Positions 43,148-51,879 of a DNA stretch of 57,172 nt are shown piece after piece (position 1 is the stretch's first letter; each line of letters starts with the position of its first letter). Under the pieces are notes generated by a model. The model made no database searches and was not told the DNA's origin. It was given only the letters and a program-made list of their open reading frames with translations. This stretch comes from a virus, in IMG/VR virus record IMGVR_UViG_3300046757_000226, positions 1 through 57,172 of that record; one strand, given 5' to 3'. Both the position numbers and the translations under genes were made by a program.

Positions 43148-44301
43148 TGTAAGTCAGTCCAAGCACTGCCATTGTACACTTGTGCTTTGTTTGTAGCAGT
43201 TAGATAAATCATCATTCCTGCTTCTGGAGAAGCAATTGCAGCATCACGTGCAGTTGTATCAGCATAACTCATTAATTTAGCAGGACCAAAGAAAGATGTT
43301 TTTTGCATATGGTCAACGCTTAGTGCCGCAACAATTCCACTTACTGGATTTGCTGTAGCAATAAGGAAGTCACCTGGAACAATACCTGCTGATGGAGCAG
43401 CACCTACGCTAGTCTGTAATACAACAGAAGCTTGTGCATTATTATTTGAGTCGTAACCAAAATAGTTAATACCCATAAGTTCGTCATCAGCTTGGTTGCC
43501 TACTGGTGCTGCTAGTGTTCCTCTTGATCTAATATAATTAATTGCTGAGCCTACATCGCTGTTTGATGCACTGTAAATTGTAAATAGATCGTATTCGTCA
43601 TCGGCGTTTTGTTCAGTCCTTATTGACAGCCCGCCTGTAGCACCTTGTGTTTGAGATGATTCAATTTTCAAAGTGCCTGTTACAACACTATTGGTTGATT
43701 TACTTGATAAGTTATCTACAGGACCTGTAATAACACTGTTTACACCGTCTACTAGTAATGAACTATCATCGCCATGTACACTACCTTTTACATCGCCTTG
43801 TACGTCACCAAATAGTAAACCTCTAAAAGAGTTTGTATCTGTGTCAACTAGTAGTGTAGAATCATCTCCGTAAATATTAATTCTGTAGTTCATCTGCTCT
43901 TGGAAGATAGATGTTATAGGTGTTGTAATAAAGTTAAAACCGTCAAAGATTAAAATATCTAATGCATTAACATTGGTATAATCTACGTCAGTAAGATCGT
44001 TCATTCCAATTGGACTAGCACCAGGAATTGGAATTGGCTCCCACTTATTTGATGCTCCAACAAATGTTAGTACATCACCATCTGTGTAACCTGCTAAGTC
44101 GGTATCAGTTAAGCCGTTCAGTGTGCTAGAACCGCCACCACCTCCGCCACCAGAACCAACAACTTCAATACCACCTGTTGCGCTGCCATCACCGATGAAT
44201 AGCTTACCAGTATCGGTTACATATATAAGTTCACCTTCTGCTAAAGGTGTTACTAGATTTTGACGTTCGCTTTCAGTTCCGCGTCTTAAACGTAGTGCCA
44301 T
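43144..44301 (-). CDS. tail fibre-like virion structural protein
   Basis: 385 residues. The N-terminus (MALRLRRGTESERQ, EGELIYVTDTGKLFIGDGS) is the pattern found at the start of many phage fibre/structural proteins. A flexible GSGGGGGGGSS linker follows at about 50-60, then short repeats (NGLTDTDL, MNDLTDVDY; GDDSTLLVD, GDDSSLLVD) and a C-terminal domain ending YLTATNKAQVYNGSAWTDLH. A late promoter at 44337-44344 and AGGAG before the ATG fit a virion gene. It is the last gene of the minus-strand backbone and borders the modification island, making it a candidate target. Confidence 0.75.
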   Translation of the reverse strand: MALRLRRGTESERQNLVTPLAEGELIYVTDTGKLFIGDGSATGGIEVVGSGGGGGGGSSTLNGLTDTDLAGYTDGDVLTFVGASNKWEPIPIPGASPIGMNDLTDVDYTNVNALDILIFDGFNFITTPITSIFQEQMNYRINIYGDDSTLLVDTDTNSFRGLLFGDVQGDVKGSVHGDDSSLLVDGVNSVITGPVDNLSSKSTNSVVTGTLKIESSQTQGATGGLSIRTEQNADDEYDLFTIYSASNSDVGSAINYIRSRGTLAAPVGNQADDELMGINYFGYDSNNNAQASVVLQTSVGAAPSAGIVPGDFLIATANPVSGIVAALSVDHMQKTSFFGPAKLMSYADTTARDAAIASPEAGMMIYLTATNKAQVYNGSAWTDLH

Positions 44302-44336
44302 TTGTTATACTCCTGGAATAATCTTCTTGCTAGTAG

Positions 44337-44344
44337 TATTTATG
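44337..44344 (-). promoter_or_regulatory. T4-type late promoter for the fibre-like gene
   Basis: Minus strand CATAAATACT, close to the T4 consensus TATAAATACT. Predicted +1 is about 44331, giving a 30-nt leader with AGGAG before the ATG at 44301. Confidence 0.7.
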
Positions 44345-44360
44345 CAATTTGTCAAATAAC

Positions 44361-44684
44361 TCATTGACGCTTTTTCATAAATGTTTTGGTACGTTCTTTA
44401 ACATCATTTACTACTTTAGAAGTATTAAGCCTAAAATCAACGTGTGATATAGATTCATCGTATTCTGTGAAAAAAGCATCTAAACTATTCTCAATTTCAT
44501 CAATATTTACCTGCTCTTTATCGTCAATTGGATCAACGTTGATTTCCCATACTTTACCGTCTAAAAAATGTACATGCACACTGTGAATGTATTGTATAGG
44601 AACGGCTTTAATTTCAACATCACCGAACACTTCTGGCCAATGTTTAATAACTTCTGGTGGCAATTTTCCTCTTTGTTTAGGCAC
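44361..44684 (-). CDS. conserved marine T4-like phage protein
   Basis: 107 residues, soluble. It begins MPKQRGKLPPEVIKHWPEVF, has a central beta hairpin (YIHSVHVHFLDGKVWEINVD) and ends in a basic helix (RTKTFMKKRQ). It resembles a small protein I know from cyanophage genomes next to structural genes; its role is unknown. It overlaps the gene at 44677 by 8 bp. Confidence 0.7.
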   Translation of the reverse strand: MPKQRGKLPPEVIKHWPEVFGDVEIKAVPIQYIHSVHVHFLDGKVWEINVDPIDDKEQVNIDEIENSLDAFFTEYDESISHVDFRLNTSKVVNDVKERTKTFMKKRQ

Positions 44685-45258
44685 TTTGAGTTGACTTCGC
44701 TTTAGACTTCTTCTTTGTCGGTACTAATTCTTCAGCCATTTCTCTAAGTTGTTTTGCTTCTTTATACAAACGATCAGCGTCTGATCTATACTTAGCCGCT
44801 AAGGCAGCATCATCTAATACGTCAGACGAGCTAGTATCGCTAGTTGGTACGTCACTCACTGATGCTAATGTTTCTGGACCTTTCATTGCTAAGTCTGCTA
44901 CGCTAACACCTTTTTGTTGTGCAATTACTTCATTCAAATCAGACAACAAAATAGCTGAATTTGAATTAGGAACCATTTCAACATCAGATGTTTTAACTTT
45001 AACCATTTTACCTGTTTTATGGAATCTAGCTAACATAGTGCTACCGTCTGATAATTTAGTTCTAGCCATTACTGTAGCAAGATCTTCAGCTTCTTGACCT
45101 GCTGGAGATTCTACTAACTTAATTAGCGAGTCGTGATCGGCTGCTTCTAAATTTTCTGTAGTTACGACTACACAATGATCAGCATCATTAGGTAGAGTTT
45201 TATATGCAACTACGATTCTTCTTTTATTTTGGACCATTCGTCCTACATGCTTTAACAT
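44677..45258 (-). CDS. conserved marine T4-like phage protein, possible virion-associated
   Basis: 193 residues. The N-terminal 120 residues are a mixed alpha/beta domain (MVQNKRRIVVAYKTLPND, VVVTTENLEAADHDSL). A Ser/Thr/Asp-rich linker follows at about 140-155, then a Lys-rich coil with a basic end (PTKKKSKAKSTQSA). It matches the general type of a conserved cyanophage protein of unknown function. Second gene of a late-promoter unit with 45260. Confidence 0.65.
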   Translation of the reverse strand: MLKHVGRMVQNKRRIVVAYKTLPNDADHCVVVTTENLEAADHDSLIKLVESPAGQEAEDLATVMARTKLSDGSTMLARFHKTGKMVKVKTSDVEMVPNSNSAILLSDLNEVIAQQKGVSVADLAMKGPETLASVSDVPTSDTSSSDVLDDAALAAKYRSDADRLYKEAKQLREMAEELVPTKKKSKAKSTQSA

Positions 45259-45259
45259 A

Positions 45260-45502
45260 TTATGCTCCTTGTGGGGGTTGCTGGTTTGCTGTTACAGCAC
45301 CCAAAAATGCATCTAATTTGTTGTAAGTTTGACCAACTGTCATCATTTCATTTGGCTTAAATGCTCCACGCTGACTTGCAACATCAATGATGCTTTTTAA
45401 TGCTTGTAAATCAGTAACAGTTAAATCAGGTGCCTGTGCCGCTTCAGCAGTTGCTTGATCTGGTGCTTCTGTTACTTCAGCGGTAGTTTGTTCATCGCTC
45501 AT
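45260..45502 (-). CDS. small conserved phage protein
   Basis: 80 residues. An acidic Ala/Pro/Gln-rich disordered N-terminus (TTAEVTEAPDQATAEAAQAPD) precedes a helical core with DLQALKSIIDVASQRGAF and a GQTYNKLDAFLGAV element, ending in a flexible QQPPQGA. AGGAG lies before the ATG and a late promoter at 45536-45543. Function unknown. Confidence 0.7.
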   Translation of the reverse strand: MSDEQTTAEVTEAPDQATAEAAQAPDLTVTDLQALKSIIDVASQRGAFKPNEMMTVGQTYNKLDAFLGAVTANQQPPQGA

Positions 45503-45535
45503 AATAATCTCCTTGTATAGTATATATGCGCATAT

Positions 45536-45543
45536 TATTTATT
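45536..45543 (-). promoter_or_regulatory. T4-type late promoter for 45502-44361
   Basis: Minus strand AATAAATA with predicted +1 near 45530. The 28-nt leader contains AAGGAG before the ATG at 45502. The motif overlaps the last codons of the upstream gene. Confidence 0.55.
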
Positions 45544-45820
45544 TGTACTTCAAATGTGGACACGCTAACATGAAATAACTCATGTCTTTTCCGTCCTCAA
45601 AACCTATTGTAAGTACTTGGGTAAGTTTATTATCATCATTAAGAATAATGTTTTTACCTACAAAGAATCTATTTTTTAAATGACCTTTAATCCATTTGCA
45701 AATAGAATCTTCTAAGTTATAAGATAGTGAAACGTCAATATATTCAAAGCACGTAGGAGGATGTTTTAACCTACGTACATTAAAAACTTCTAACGGATTT
45801 ACTTTCTTTTCTTTTATCAT
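45539..45820 (-). CDS. small conserved phage protein
   Basis: 93 residues from the ATG at 45820, just after the stop of the VWA gene; an upstream TTG in frame at 45856 would sit inside that gene. It has KHPPTCFEYIDVSLSYNLED, a basic helix (CKWIKGHLKNRFF) and a beta-rich end (LTQVLTIGFEDGKDMSYFML). Function is not known. Part of the MoxR/VWA transcription region. Confidence 0.65.
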   Translation of the reverse strand: MIKEKKVNPLEVFNVRRLKHPPTCFEYIDVSLSYNLEDSICKWIKGHLKNRFFVGKNIILNDDNKLTQVLTIGFEDGKDMSYFMLACPHLKYK

Positions 45821-45821
45821 T

Positions 45822-47132
45822 TTATGCCGATAAATCGTAGTGTGCAGTTTGACCAAATGGCGCTTGAATATTTTTGTCGTGGTTACTGTGAACTACAAAA
45901 ATTGTATCACAGTAGTCTGGATCGCCCCAGCTATCCCAAGCATAACCATCAGTAAACATGATAAACTTTTTAGGCTCAATACCGTGTTCTTTCATATAAG
46001 ACCAATTAGCCATAAAGTCAGTGCCGCCACCGCCTTTTACTTCATAGTCTTCGATATTTTCACCATTGTCTGACGTAAAGTCAGCTTCGTTGTATACTTC
46101 AGTATCAAAGCACCATACTTTAATTTGGTAGTCTTGAAACTCTTCCATAATGCCGTTAACTTCACTTAAAAAGTCTTTAGCTTGTTTGTCTCCAATTGAG
46201 CCGCTCATATCAATACTAACACAAATATCAATAGTATCTTGAAAGCTCATGCCAGGTAGTATTGCACCACTCATTTGTCCTTTACGTGACGGACGAGTAA
46301 ATGTAAAGTCGCTTTTAATAGTTGATTGTATTTGCTGACGAAGCAGTTGACGCCAGTTCATTTTTGGCTCTGTTAGCTCTTTAATAATACGTTGTACACC
46401 TGCAGGAGTATTACCAGCACCAGCACTCTGTGCGGCATTAATCATACTCTCTTTTATCTCGTCACGTATCTTTTTAAGTTCGTCTTTGGAGTATGAAGGA
46501 CGCTTGTTTTCACCCTTGCCACCTTTTTGACCAGGCTTGCCGTCATCACTGTCACCTTCGTCACCATCACCTTCCCAGTCAATATGCTCATCAAGTAATT
46601 CGCCTAATTGCTCAAGCTGTTCTTGATCGTACTTTTCAAAAATATCATCGTATACTTCTTCAGATGACCAGCCTTCGTATTTAAAGTCTTGGAAGCAGTC
46701 AACTAGTTTTGGTATTTCACCAATACGATCTCTAACTAGTAAGTTATTAACAATGTAGTCAGCGGCAATATTAAATATCATTGCGTCACGATCTTCACGT
46801 CTTAGAAGGTGATCAAAGACACAGTGTAGTATTTCATGTGCAATAACAAACTCAATTTCTTTGTTTGACATTGCGTTAAAAAATTGTGTATTAAAATAAA
46901 GGTTGCGTCCGTCTACTGCGGCTGTTCCTAACCATTCATCAGCTTCTACAATACGCAAACGTGTAGCCATATTACCAAAGAATGGATGACGCAATAGCAA
47001 GCCAATTCTAGCAACAATAATACGATCAAGTACTTCGACACGCATCTCTTCGAGTGCTTCGGGTGTAATATCTGGGTCGGGTTGCCAGCGTTTTTTGCCT
47101 TCTACGCTATATAGTACGTCTTGATTAAACAT
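45822..47132 (-). CDS. VWA-like protein with HExxH metallopeptidase motif
   Basis: 436 residues. HEILH at 99-103, with a further His108, is a zinc-binding site of the metallopeptidase-like domain. An acidic, Gly-rich linker spans 180-215, and a VWA fold begins near 300 with the MIDAS motif DMSGS (308-312) and a later FTDGY. This is the layout of VWA/metallopeptidase proteins (DUF2201 type) that pair with MoxR ATPases. It lies directly downstream of the moxR gene in the transcription direction but has its own sigma70 promoter. It may act as a MoxR-driven chaperone or protease in infection. Confidence 0.82.
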   Translation of the reverse strand: MFNQDVLYSVEGKKRWQPDPDITPEALEEMRVEVLDRIIVARIGLLLRHPFFGNMATRLRIVEADEWLGTAAVDGRNLYFNTQFFNAMSNKEIEFVIAHEILHCVFDHLLRREDRDAMIFNIAADYIVNNLLVRDRIGEIPKLVDCFQDFKYEGWSSEEVYDDIFEKYDQEQLEQLGELLDEHIDWEGDGDEGDSDDGKPGQKGGKGENKRPSYSKDELKKIRDEIKESMINAAQSAGAGNTPAGVQRIIKELTEPKMNWRQLLRQQIQSTIKSDFTFTRPSRKGQMSGAILPGMSFQDTIDICVSIDMSGSIGDKQAKDFLSEVNGIMEEFQDYQIKVWCFDTEVYNEADFTSDNGENIEDYEVKGGGGTDFMANWSYMKEHGIEPKKFIMFTDGYAWDSWGDPDYCDTIFVVHSNHDKNIQAPFGQTAHYDLSA

Positions 47133-47165
47133 TGTGCTATGTCCTTTATTTCAGTTTATATGTAT

Positions 47166-47194
47166 ATTATACACGTATTTACAGAACTTGTCAA
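47166..47194 (-). promoter_or_regulatory. sigma70-type promoter for the VWA/metallopeptidase gene
   Basis: Minus strand TTGACA (47194-47189), 17 bp, TATAAT (47171-47166): a perfect consensus. It starts a few bases after the terminator of the MoxR gene, so the two genes are separately transcribed. Confidence 0.88.
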
Positions 47195-47196
47195 CC

Positions 47197-47234
47197 AAAA
47201 AAAAGGAGAACGAGCTCAAAGAACCCGTCCTCCT
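47197..47234 (-). terminator. rho-independent terminator after the MoxR gene
   Basis: On the minus strand AGGAGGACGGG (47234-47224) pairs with CTCGTTCTCCT (47214-47204) in an 11-bp stem with two or three G-U pairs and a 9-nt loop, followed by a T run to 47197. It begins 5 bp after the stop of the MoxR gene and is the only strong intrinsic terminator I see in the window. Confidence 0.85.
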
Positions 47235-47239
47235 AGCCA

Positions 47240-48331
47240 TTAATGGACTGTTTGAGCAGCCTTAATGTACTTTCCAAAACGTTCGTGGAACTCGTCAAAA
47301 CAAGCCACTTCGTCTGGATCAATGGGTAACTGATACTGTGTTAGAGCGAGCTTAATGCCCATAACTACTAGCTCAGTTTCAAAGTTATCCATTGCAAATT
47401 GCAGGAAGTTATTGACTTTGTCATCAAACTTTTTATCACCTTTGTCTGATGCTTCTTTCAATTCATAGCAAAGAGATACAGTTAAGGAATACATAGCACT
47501 GATTTCTTTCTGATGCATCTCCTTTACTTTACCTGCAAGTATGTCAGTAGGGTTAGGCATGCTCGACGCTACCTTGCGGTGAGCCATAAATTTGACAGCC
47601 AAACCTTCGCCTACTGCACCAGCTACAAGATCTGTAGTGGTATTCTCGTCAACACCGTCATCTAACAATTCGGACACAAATGCCCAGCTACGCGGAGTAG
47701 CAAAAGAACGACTAGATGATCTAGGATCAAAATCATAAAGATCCTTTTTGCTGAATGTTATGTAACCTAATACGTCTTGGTGTATCTTGTTATCAGCGGC
47801 CCACTGGAACCAATCGTCAAAAGATACAGCAAGTTCTAAGTGGATAAATCGGTTAGCTAACGGAGCAGGCATACGGTATGTAACACCTTTGTCAGCTTCA
47901 CGGTTACCTGCCGCAACAATAAGAACATTGTCAGGTAAACGATATTTACCTACTTTACGGTTAAGAATTAACTGGTATGCTGCCGCTTGAACACTAGGCG
48001 CTGCCGAGTTCATTTCATCTAAGAACAATACGACATAGTCGAACTGTGATGCAAATTCTTCTGTAGGAAGTTCTTCTGGTGCTCCCCAAACCATTTTATT
48101 AATATTACTATCGAAGTACGGAATGCCTTTAATATCTGTAGGCTCCCATAATGATAAGCGAATATCAATTAAGTGTGAGTTACCTAATCCGTCAGTAATT
48201 TGACGAACAATGTCAGACTTACCAATGCCTGGAGGTCCCCACAAAAAGATTGGACGTTGCTTTTTAAGCGCATGTCTAATTGCGCCTTTTGCGCCATTTG
48301 GTGTAACTGTACGAGTTGCTGTTGCTTCCAT
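47240..48331 (-). CDS. MoxR-family AAA+ ATPase
   Basis: 363 residues. Walker A is GPPGIGKS at 32-39, Walker B VLFLDE at 101-106, and the sensor 1 region AAGNREAD lies near 155. MoxR ATPases act with VWA-domain partners to remodel or load cofactors into protein complexes; the partner encoded at 45822 fits. It has its own sigma70 promoter and a strong terminator, thus a monocistronic early or middle unit. Such a pair is common in marine T4-like phages in my recollection. Confidence 0.88.
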   Translation of the reverse strand: MEATATRTVTPNGAKGAIRHALKKQRPIFLWGPPGIGKSDIVRQITDGLGNSHLIDIRLSLWEPTDIKGIPYFDSNINKMVWGAPEELPTEEFASQFDYVVLFLDEMNSAAPSVQAAAYQLILNRKVGKYRLPDNVLIVAAGNREADKGVTYRMPAPLANRFIHLELAVSFDDWFQWAADNKIHQDVLGYITFSKKDLYDFDPRSSSRSFATPRSWAFVSELLDDGVDENTTTDLVAGAVGEGLAVKFMAHRKVASSMPNPTDILAGKVKEMHQKEISAMYSLTVSLCYELKEASDKGDKKFDDKVNNFLQFAMDNFETELVVMGIKLALTQYQLPIDPDEVACFDEFHERFGKYIKAAQTVH

Positions 48332-48379
48332 GATGTATTCCTCTTTAAGTTGTCAGTGCTAATTTCTAACTATGTATAT

Positions 48380-48408
48380 AGTATAGCAAAGGATTACTAT
48401 AAAGTCAA
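48380..48408 (-). promoter_or_regulatory. sigma70-type promoter for the MoxR gene
   Basis: Minus strand TTGACT (48408-48403), 17 bp, TATACT (48385-48380). A leader of about 45 nt with AAAGAGGAA precedes the ATG at 48331. Confidence 0.82.
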
Positions 48409-48446
48409 CCGTTTTCTAAAAAAAGATATCGTTAATAATCAATGAC

Positions 48447-48842
48447 TTAGGAATTTTCTTTGTTTTTCTTTTGACGAGACATTGCTTTTTGTAAGCCATA
48501 TTTGCGTAAATCACCGGAAAATAACGATAATTCAACAGCTTTCTTTTGGTCTGTTACAGCAATACTTCTATTTGTGAGATAGTATGGACAATCGATAAAT
48601 TGATCTAAAAAGATAGCAACTTGCGGAGTCATTGGCATTTCTTTAGGGTATGGTATATCATATGTTTCTAAATCAATTTCAGATAATACATCAAACCCTG
48701 CTTCAGTAAGACGCAGTCCACCTGCATCTTTTGTTCGTGTATTTTGCCACCATAACGGCAAATATTCTTTTACATTGATGTCGTTTGAACTCTTACCAAG
48801 CTCTCTTAGAAAGACTTTGGTATACGTTTCTTTCCAGTTCAT
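48447..48842 (-). CDS. conserved phage protein, unknown function
   Basis: 131 residues. It has an N-terminal helix (WKETYTKVFLRELGK), a central GGLRLTEAGFDVLSEIDLETYDIPYP stretch like a small winged or HTH-type fold, and a Lys-rich tail (SRQKKNKENS). It suggests a nucleic-acid or regulatory protein but I cannot name it. It overlaps the upstream gene by 4 bp in a unit starting at the 49156 late promoter. Confidence 0.65.
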   Translation of the reverse strand: MNWKETYTKVFLRELGKSSNDINVKEYLPLWWQNTRTKDAGGLRLTEAGFDVLSEIDLETYDIPYPKEMPMTPQVAIFLDQFIDCPYYLTNRSIAVTDQKKAVELSLFSGDLRKYGLQKAMSRQKKNKENS

Positions 48843-49126
48843 TCGGATACTTCTTCACCTGCAGTGAGTTTAACAACAGCAAATTCGTCACTTTTAAACA
48901 TTTCATTTAATTTTTTTGCTAGATTGTGAGCATGTCCAGGATTAGAAAAACTTACTTTCTTATATTTTGGACCCGGGTAGTTAGTAATAGCATTTGCACT
49001 TTTTAAATTAAAAGGCTTGTCTTTATAAAATACTGCCCAAATAGCTTCGGCTTCTAATACTTGTTCACTTTTATAAGTTTTGTTGTTGATATGTTCTAAA
49101 AGAACATTTGGCTTGGGGCGACTCAT
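48839..49126 (-). CDS. conserved marine T4-like phage protein
   Basis: 95 residues. It starts MSRPKPNVLLEHIN and contains EAIWAVFYKDKPFNLKSAN and KYKKVSFSNPGHAHNLAKKLNEMF. I recognise this as a type of small protein widespread in cyanophages, without known function. AAGGAT precedes the ATG, and the late promoter at 49156 lies 24-37 bp upstream. Confidence 0.7.
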   Translation of the reverse strand: MSRPKPNVLLEHINNKTYKSEQVLEAEAIWAVFYKDKPFNLKSANAITNYPGPKYKKVSFSNPGHAHNLAKKLNEMFKSDEFAVVKLTAGEEVSE

Positions 49127-49155
49127 ATGCGTATCCTTATTATTAACTACGCATA

Positions 49156-49163
49156 TATTTATC
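49156..49163 (-). promoter_or_regulatory. T4-type late promoter
   Basis: Minus strand GATAAATA with predicted +1 near 49150, upstream of the gene at 49126. Confidence 0.5.
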
Positions 49164-49190
49164 TCTTTTGTAGGTTAACTACGTATTTTA

Positions 49191-49751
49191 TTATCTTACA
49201 AATTTAGCAAACGATGTAGTAATATATTTGGTATCGTTTGTAGCAGGCATGCCTCTGTGCCTATGCGTCCAATGTGCAGGAAAGAGTATTGTTAAACCTT
49301 TTTCAGAAGGAGTAGTTATATCTTGGTTATAAAAATAGGTTCCACCTTCGTCTTTGATATCGCAAAAGTAAGTCATTAAACTAAGATGCCGAGGCTCAAC
49401 TTCGGGATCAGTTGATCCATCATTTTCACAATGTGGTCTTGAAAACGACTGCCCTGGCAAATACTTGTGAAACATAGGTGGAGTCATATGCCACGGTACA
49501 AGATCTTCATAACTAAACTTATACTTTTCTTTGTACAGCTCAATTACTGTAAACATTTGTTTAGAATAAGCCTCTACTAAATTTTGAGGTAATGCATGTA
49601 TTGGTGTTACACCACAGAATACATACTCGTCATGTATAAAAAGATCAGGGTTTTTTTCAAAATAATCTACAATTTCATTACATAGATCATTATCTATATA
49701 CCATCCTGCTATAAAATTATTAAGTTCATTACCTCGCCATGGTACTAACAT
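49191..49751 (-). CDS. Fe(II)/2OG oxygenase (prolyl 4-hydroxylase-like)
   Basis: 186 residues. H107-C-E109 (RPHCEND) provides a His and a carboxylate, H165 and K175 lie 10 residues apart (HRHRG...TKYI) as in P4H enzymes, and GGTYFYNQD is the typical strand before the distal ligand. It is a single-domain enzyme, outside the left island, in the conserved phage backbone. This may be the ancestral phage oxygenase; many cyanophages carry P4H-like genes here. It starts next to the stop of the 49752 gene. Confidence 0.75.
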   Translation of the reverse strand: MLVPWRGNELNNFIAGWYIDNDLCNEIVDYFEKNPDLFIHDEYVFCGVTPIHALPQNLVEAYSKQMFTVIELYKEKYKFSYEDLVPWHMTPPMFHKYLPGQSFSRPHCENDGSTDPEVEPRHLSLMTYFCDIKDEGGTYFYNQDITTPSEKGLTILFPAHWTHRHRGMPATNDTKYITTSFAKFVR

Positions 49752-49988
49752 TTATTTCCAATCACTTCCGCCGTTTAGTTCTACTGAAATTACTTCTTCG
49801 TTATTAACTTTAGATTCAGCAACAAGTTTTTCTAAATCACCTTGCAGTCTAGACATAACTATGCCTAATGTAAATGCAAGATTTTTTGCTTGCTCTATAT
49901 TTATCTTGATTTCTCTTGCCTTGCTTGCATCAGCGTTCTTAACCTGTGTAAGAAATTGCTGTATTGGCAAAGTATTAATTGGCTGCAC
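49752..49988 (-). CDS. small conserved phage protein
   Basis: 78 residues, nearly all helical: QQFLTQVKNADASKAREIKINIEQAKNLAF and a second helix (VMSRLQGDLEKLV), with an acidic end (VISVELNGGSDWK). Likely a small coiled-coil protein; function unknown. Overlaps the upstream gene by 14 bp. Confidence 0.65.
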   Translation of the reverse strand: MQPINTLPIQQFLTQVKNADASKAREIKINIEQAKNLAFTLGIVMSRLQGDLEKLVAESKVNNEEVISVELNGGSDWK

Positions 49989-50451
49989 GGCTTAACTCCT
50001 GACGCATTTCAATTTCTGTTTTAAACGGACCTTTTGTTTCATAACGTTCAACAGTAATTAGTTTAGGGCAAAAGCTCTTTACCCAACCTTTGTCAAAGTG
50101 TATAATATAGTATCCTGCACAGTATAAACTTTTTGATTTTGCACTCTTAGTAAAAAGTGGTAATTTACGTTGTACATCATACATTTCATTGTAAGGCTTT
50201 ACACTTGTAGGATAATTGTGTATTTTATATTCAGCCTTTGTTTCAACAGGTTCTGCGTCATCTTTATCACTAAAGATAAACTCCATACCAAACTTTTGTT
50301 TCATTTGACGTTTATTATCAAAGAAGCAAGTTTCTATATTACTTGAAAACAAATAGCGATCATCGTTCCAACTAAGTGTTCCGACTTTCTCGCCATCACT
50401 TTCAACAATCCAAAATTTGTCCTTTAATACAGGTTTTGCTTTTAATGTCAT
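49975..50451 (-). CDS. conserved phage protein, unknown function
   Basis: 158 residues. Beta-rich start (KFWIVESDGEKVGTLSWNDDRYLFSS), a middle helix with KRQMKQKFGMEF, and a C-terminal half with SLYCAGYYIIHFDKGWVKSFCPKL. It overlaps the RNase H stop by 4 bp, so it is co-transcribed with it. No function can be assigned. Confidence 0.65.
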   Translation of the reverse strand: MTLKAKPVLKDKFWIVESDGEKVGTLSWNDDRYLFSSNIETCFFDNKRQMKQKFGMEFIFSDKDDAEPVETKAEYKIHNYPTSVKPYNEMYDVQRKLPLFTKSAKSKSLYCAGYYIIHFDKGWVKSFCPKLITVERYETKGPFKTEIEMRQELSRAAN

Positions 50452-51434
50452 TTAGGGTATCTCGCTTGTAATGGTGTTGCATACTGTGCCGCTTGATCTG
50501 CAATACGTTGCATATCCCACTTAGCACAAAACTTCATAAGACGCATGCCTACTTGTGATATTTCTTTAGGTGTTGCATTCTCGGCAATTGTATTATTAAT
50601 TATCTCTCTAATGTCTGTAGGTTGTGCAGTTAAATCACATAATACTACATTACGATTGTAATCATCAAGTACACGATGCTCGTCACCGTTATGATCTGTC
50701 CAACGTTGTAGCATCATATTATTCCAGTTATAGCCTTTAGTGCCTTTGTCTTCAAATGCTTCAATAAGACCTACTTTGTTCTTAGTGCCTTTCTTACGCA
50801 CACCTGGATATGCACTAAACACGTTGTCGCTAGTGTCGCCACGCATACACTTCTCAAACAACATAAATGCAGGATCGGGCGCAGGCTTAGCCTCTTTAGT
50901 TTTCTTATCTATAACAGGCTTGCCTTTGTCATCAAAGTAACCTTCGTGCGTAATAGTAACATTCTGTATACCATTGTACTGTTTACAGTTAGGAGCAATA
51001 AGTTGTGCAAAGTCACCGTCAGTACTAATAATAACATGATTGTCATTAGGGTGTGCTTGCACCCAACCTGCAATAAGATCATCTGCTTCTAATTGCGGAT
51101 GACGCATAACAGTACAATTAGTCTTGTTAGTAACAAAGTCTTTAAACTCGTCAAAGATTTCCCAAAACAATGTATCTTCTTCTGCTTGTGCAGGAGTTAG
51201 TGCATCACGTGCCTCTTGTCTATTGCGCTTGTAAGGTTCGTAATAATCCTTGCGCCAGCTACGACCTTCTAAACAAAACACAACATGATCTGCATTAAAG
51301 TCAGTCCATGCTTTCTTAACACCGTTAAGAGTAATGTGTAGAGCCATACCTAGTTTAGTATCTAGGTCTCCACGTACAACATGTCGGGCACGGAAGAATG
51401 TGTTAGCTGTGTCTACTAGAATGTAAGTTGCCAT
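50448..51434 (-). CDS. rnh: RNase H-like 5'-3' exonuclease
   Basis: 328 residues. The FEN-type nuclease signature is present: D8 in ILVDTANTFF, FCLEGRSWRKDYYEPYKRNR, QLEADDLIAGW and IISTDGDFAQL, with a later helix-hairpin region (KCMRGDTSDNVFSAYPG). In T4 the homologue removes Okazaki RNA primers from lagging-strand DNA. A sigma70 promoter with perfect hexamers lies just upstream. The gene begins the unit through 49752. Confidence 0.87.
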   Translation of the reverse strand: MATYILVDTANTFFRARHVVRGDLDTKLGMALHITLNGVKKAWTDFNADHVVFCLEGRSWRKDYYEPYKRNRQEARDALTPAQAEEDTLFWEIFDEFKDFVTNKTNCTVMRHPQLEADDLIAGWVQAHPNDNHVIISTDGDFAQLIAPNCKQYNGIQNVTITHEGYFDDKGKPVIDKKTKEAKPAPDPAFMLFEKCMRGDTSDNVFSAYPGVRKKGTKNKVGLIEAFEDKGTKGYNWNNMMLQRWTDHNGDEHRVLDDYNRNVVLCDLTAQPTDIREIINNTIAENATPKEISQVGMRLMKFCAKWDMQRIADQAAQYATPLQARYPK

Positions 51435-51463
51435 TAGTTTGCCTTTGTGTAATTTATAGTACT

Positions 51464-51492
51464 ATTATAGCACCAGATCTGGCTTGTGTCAA
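51464..51492 (-). promoter_or_regulatory. sigma70-type promoter for the RNase H operon
   Basis: Minus strand TTGACA (51492-51487), 17 bp, TATAAT (51469-51464), a perfect consensus. It lies between the stop of the 51496 gene and the ATG at 51434. Confidence 0.88.
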
Positions 51493-51495
51493 GCA

Positions 51496-51879
51496 TTATG
51501 ATACTTCGCTACGTCCTTTTTCAATAGGCGTTACATTAATATAACCAGCACCTCTATCAGTGTCTAGTCCTTGTTCTTCTAACATACCGTGTACAATATC
51601 TCTAAACCATCTGTCAACAATTTCTTCATCAGGATCATTATCTACACCATAACCTGCTTGAATTAATTCTTGAATAAAATATTTGTTCCAATCAAGTTCA
51701 AAGAATCCGTTTCGGATATTATCTTTGTTTACTTTCATGTCAAGTACATTTACCCAAGGTTCTTTGCGCCTTGTGTGATATGCTTTAGGGTCACTCTTTT
51801 TAAGAACTTTCAATTCTTTTTCTTCTAGTTCTTTTTCTTTCTTTGTAATACCTGTTATATCTTTTAAAAACTTTTTCAT
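51496..51879 (-). CDS. conserved phage protein, unknown function
   Basis: 127 residues. The N-terminus is a charged helix (TKKEKELEEKELKVLKKSD), then PWVNVLDMKVNKDNIRNGFFELDWN and an acidic C-terminal part with DNDPDEEIVDRWFRDIV. It resembles a small cyanophage protein seen near queE. It overlaps the small gene at 51876 by 4 bp, so it belongs to the folE-queE operon. Confidence 0.65.
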   Translation of the reverse strand: MKKFLKDITGITKKEKELEEKELKVLKKSDPKAYHTRRKEPWVNVLDMKVNKDNIRNGFFELDWNKYFIQELIQAGYGVDNDPDEEIVDRWFRDIVHGMLEEQGLDTDRGAGYINVTPIEKGRSEVS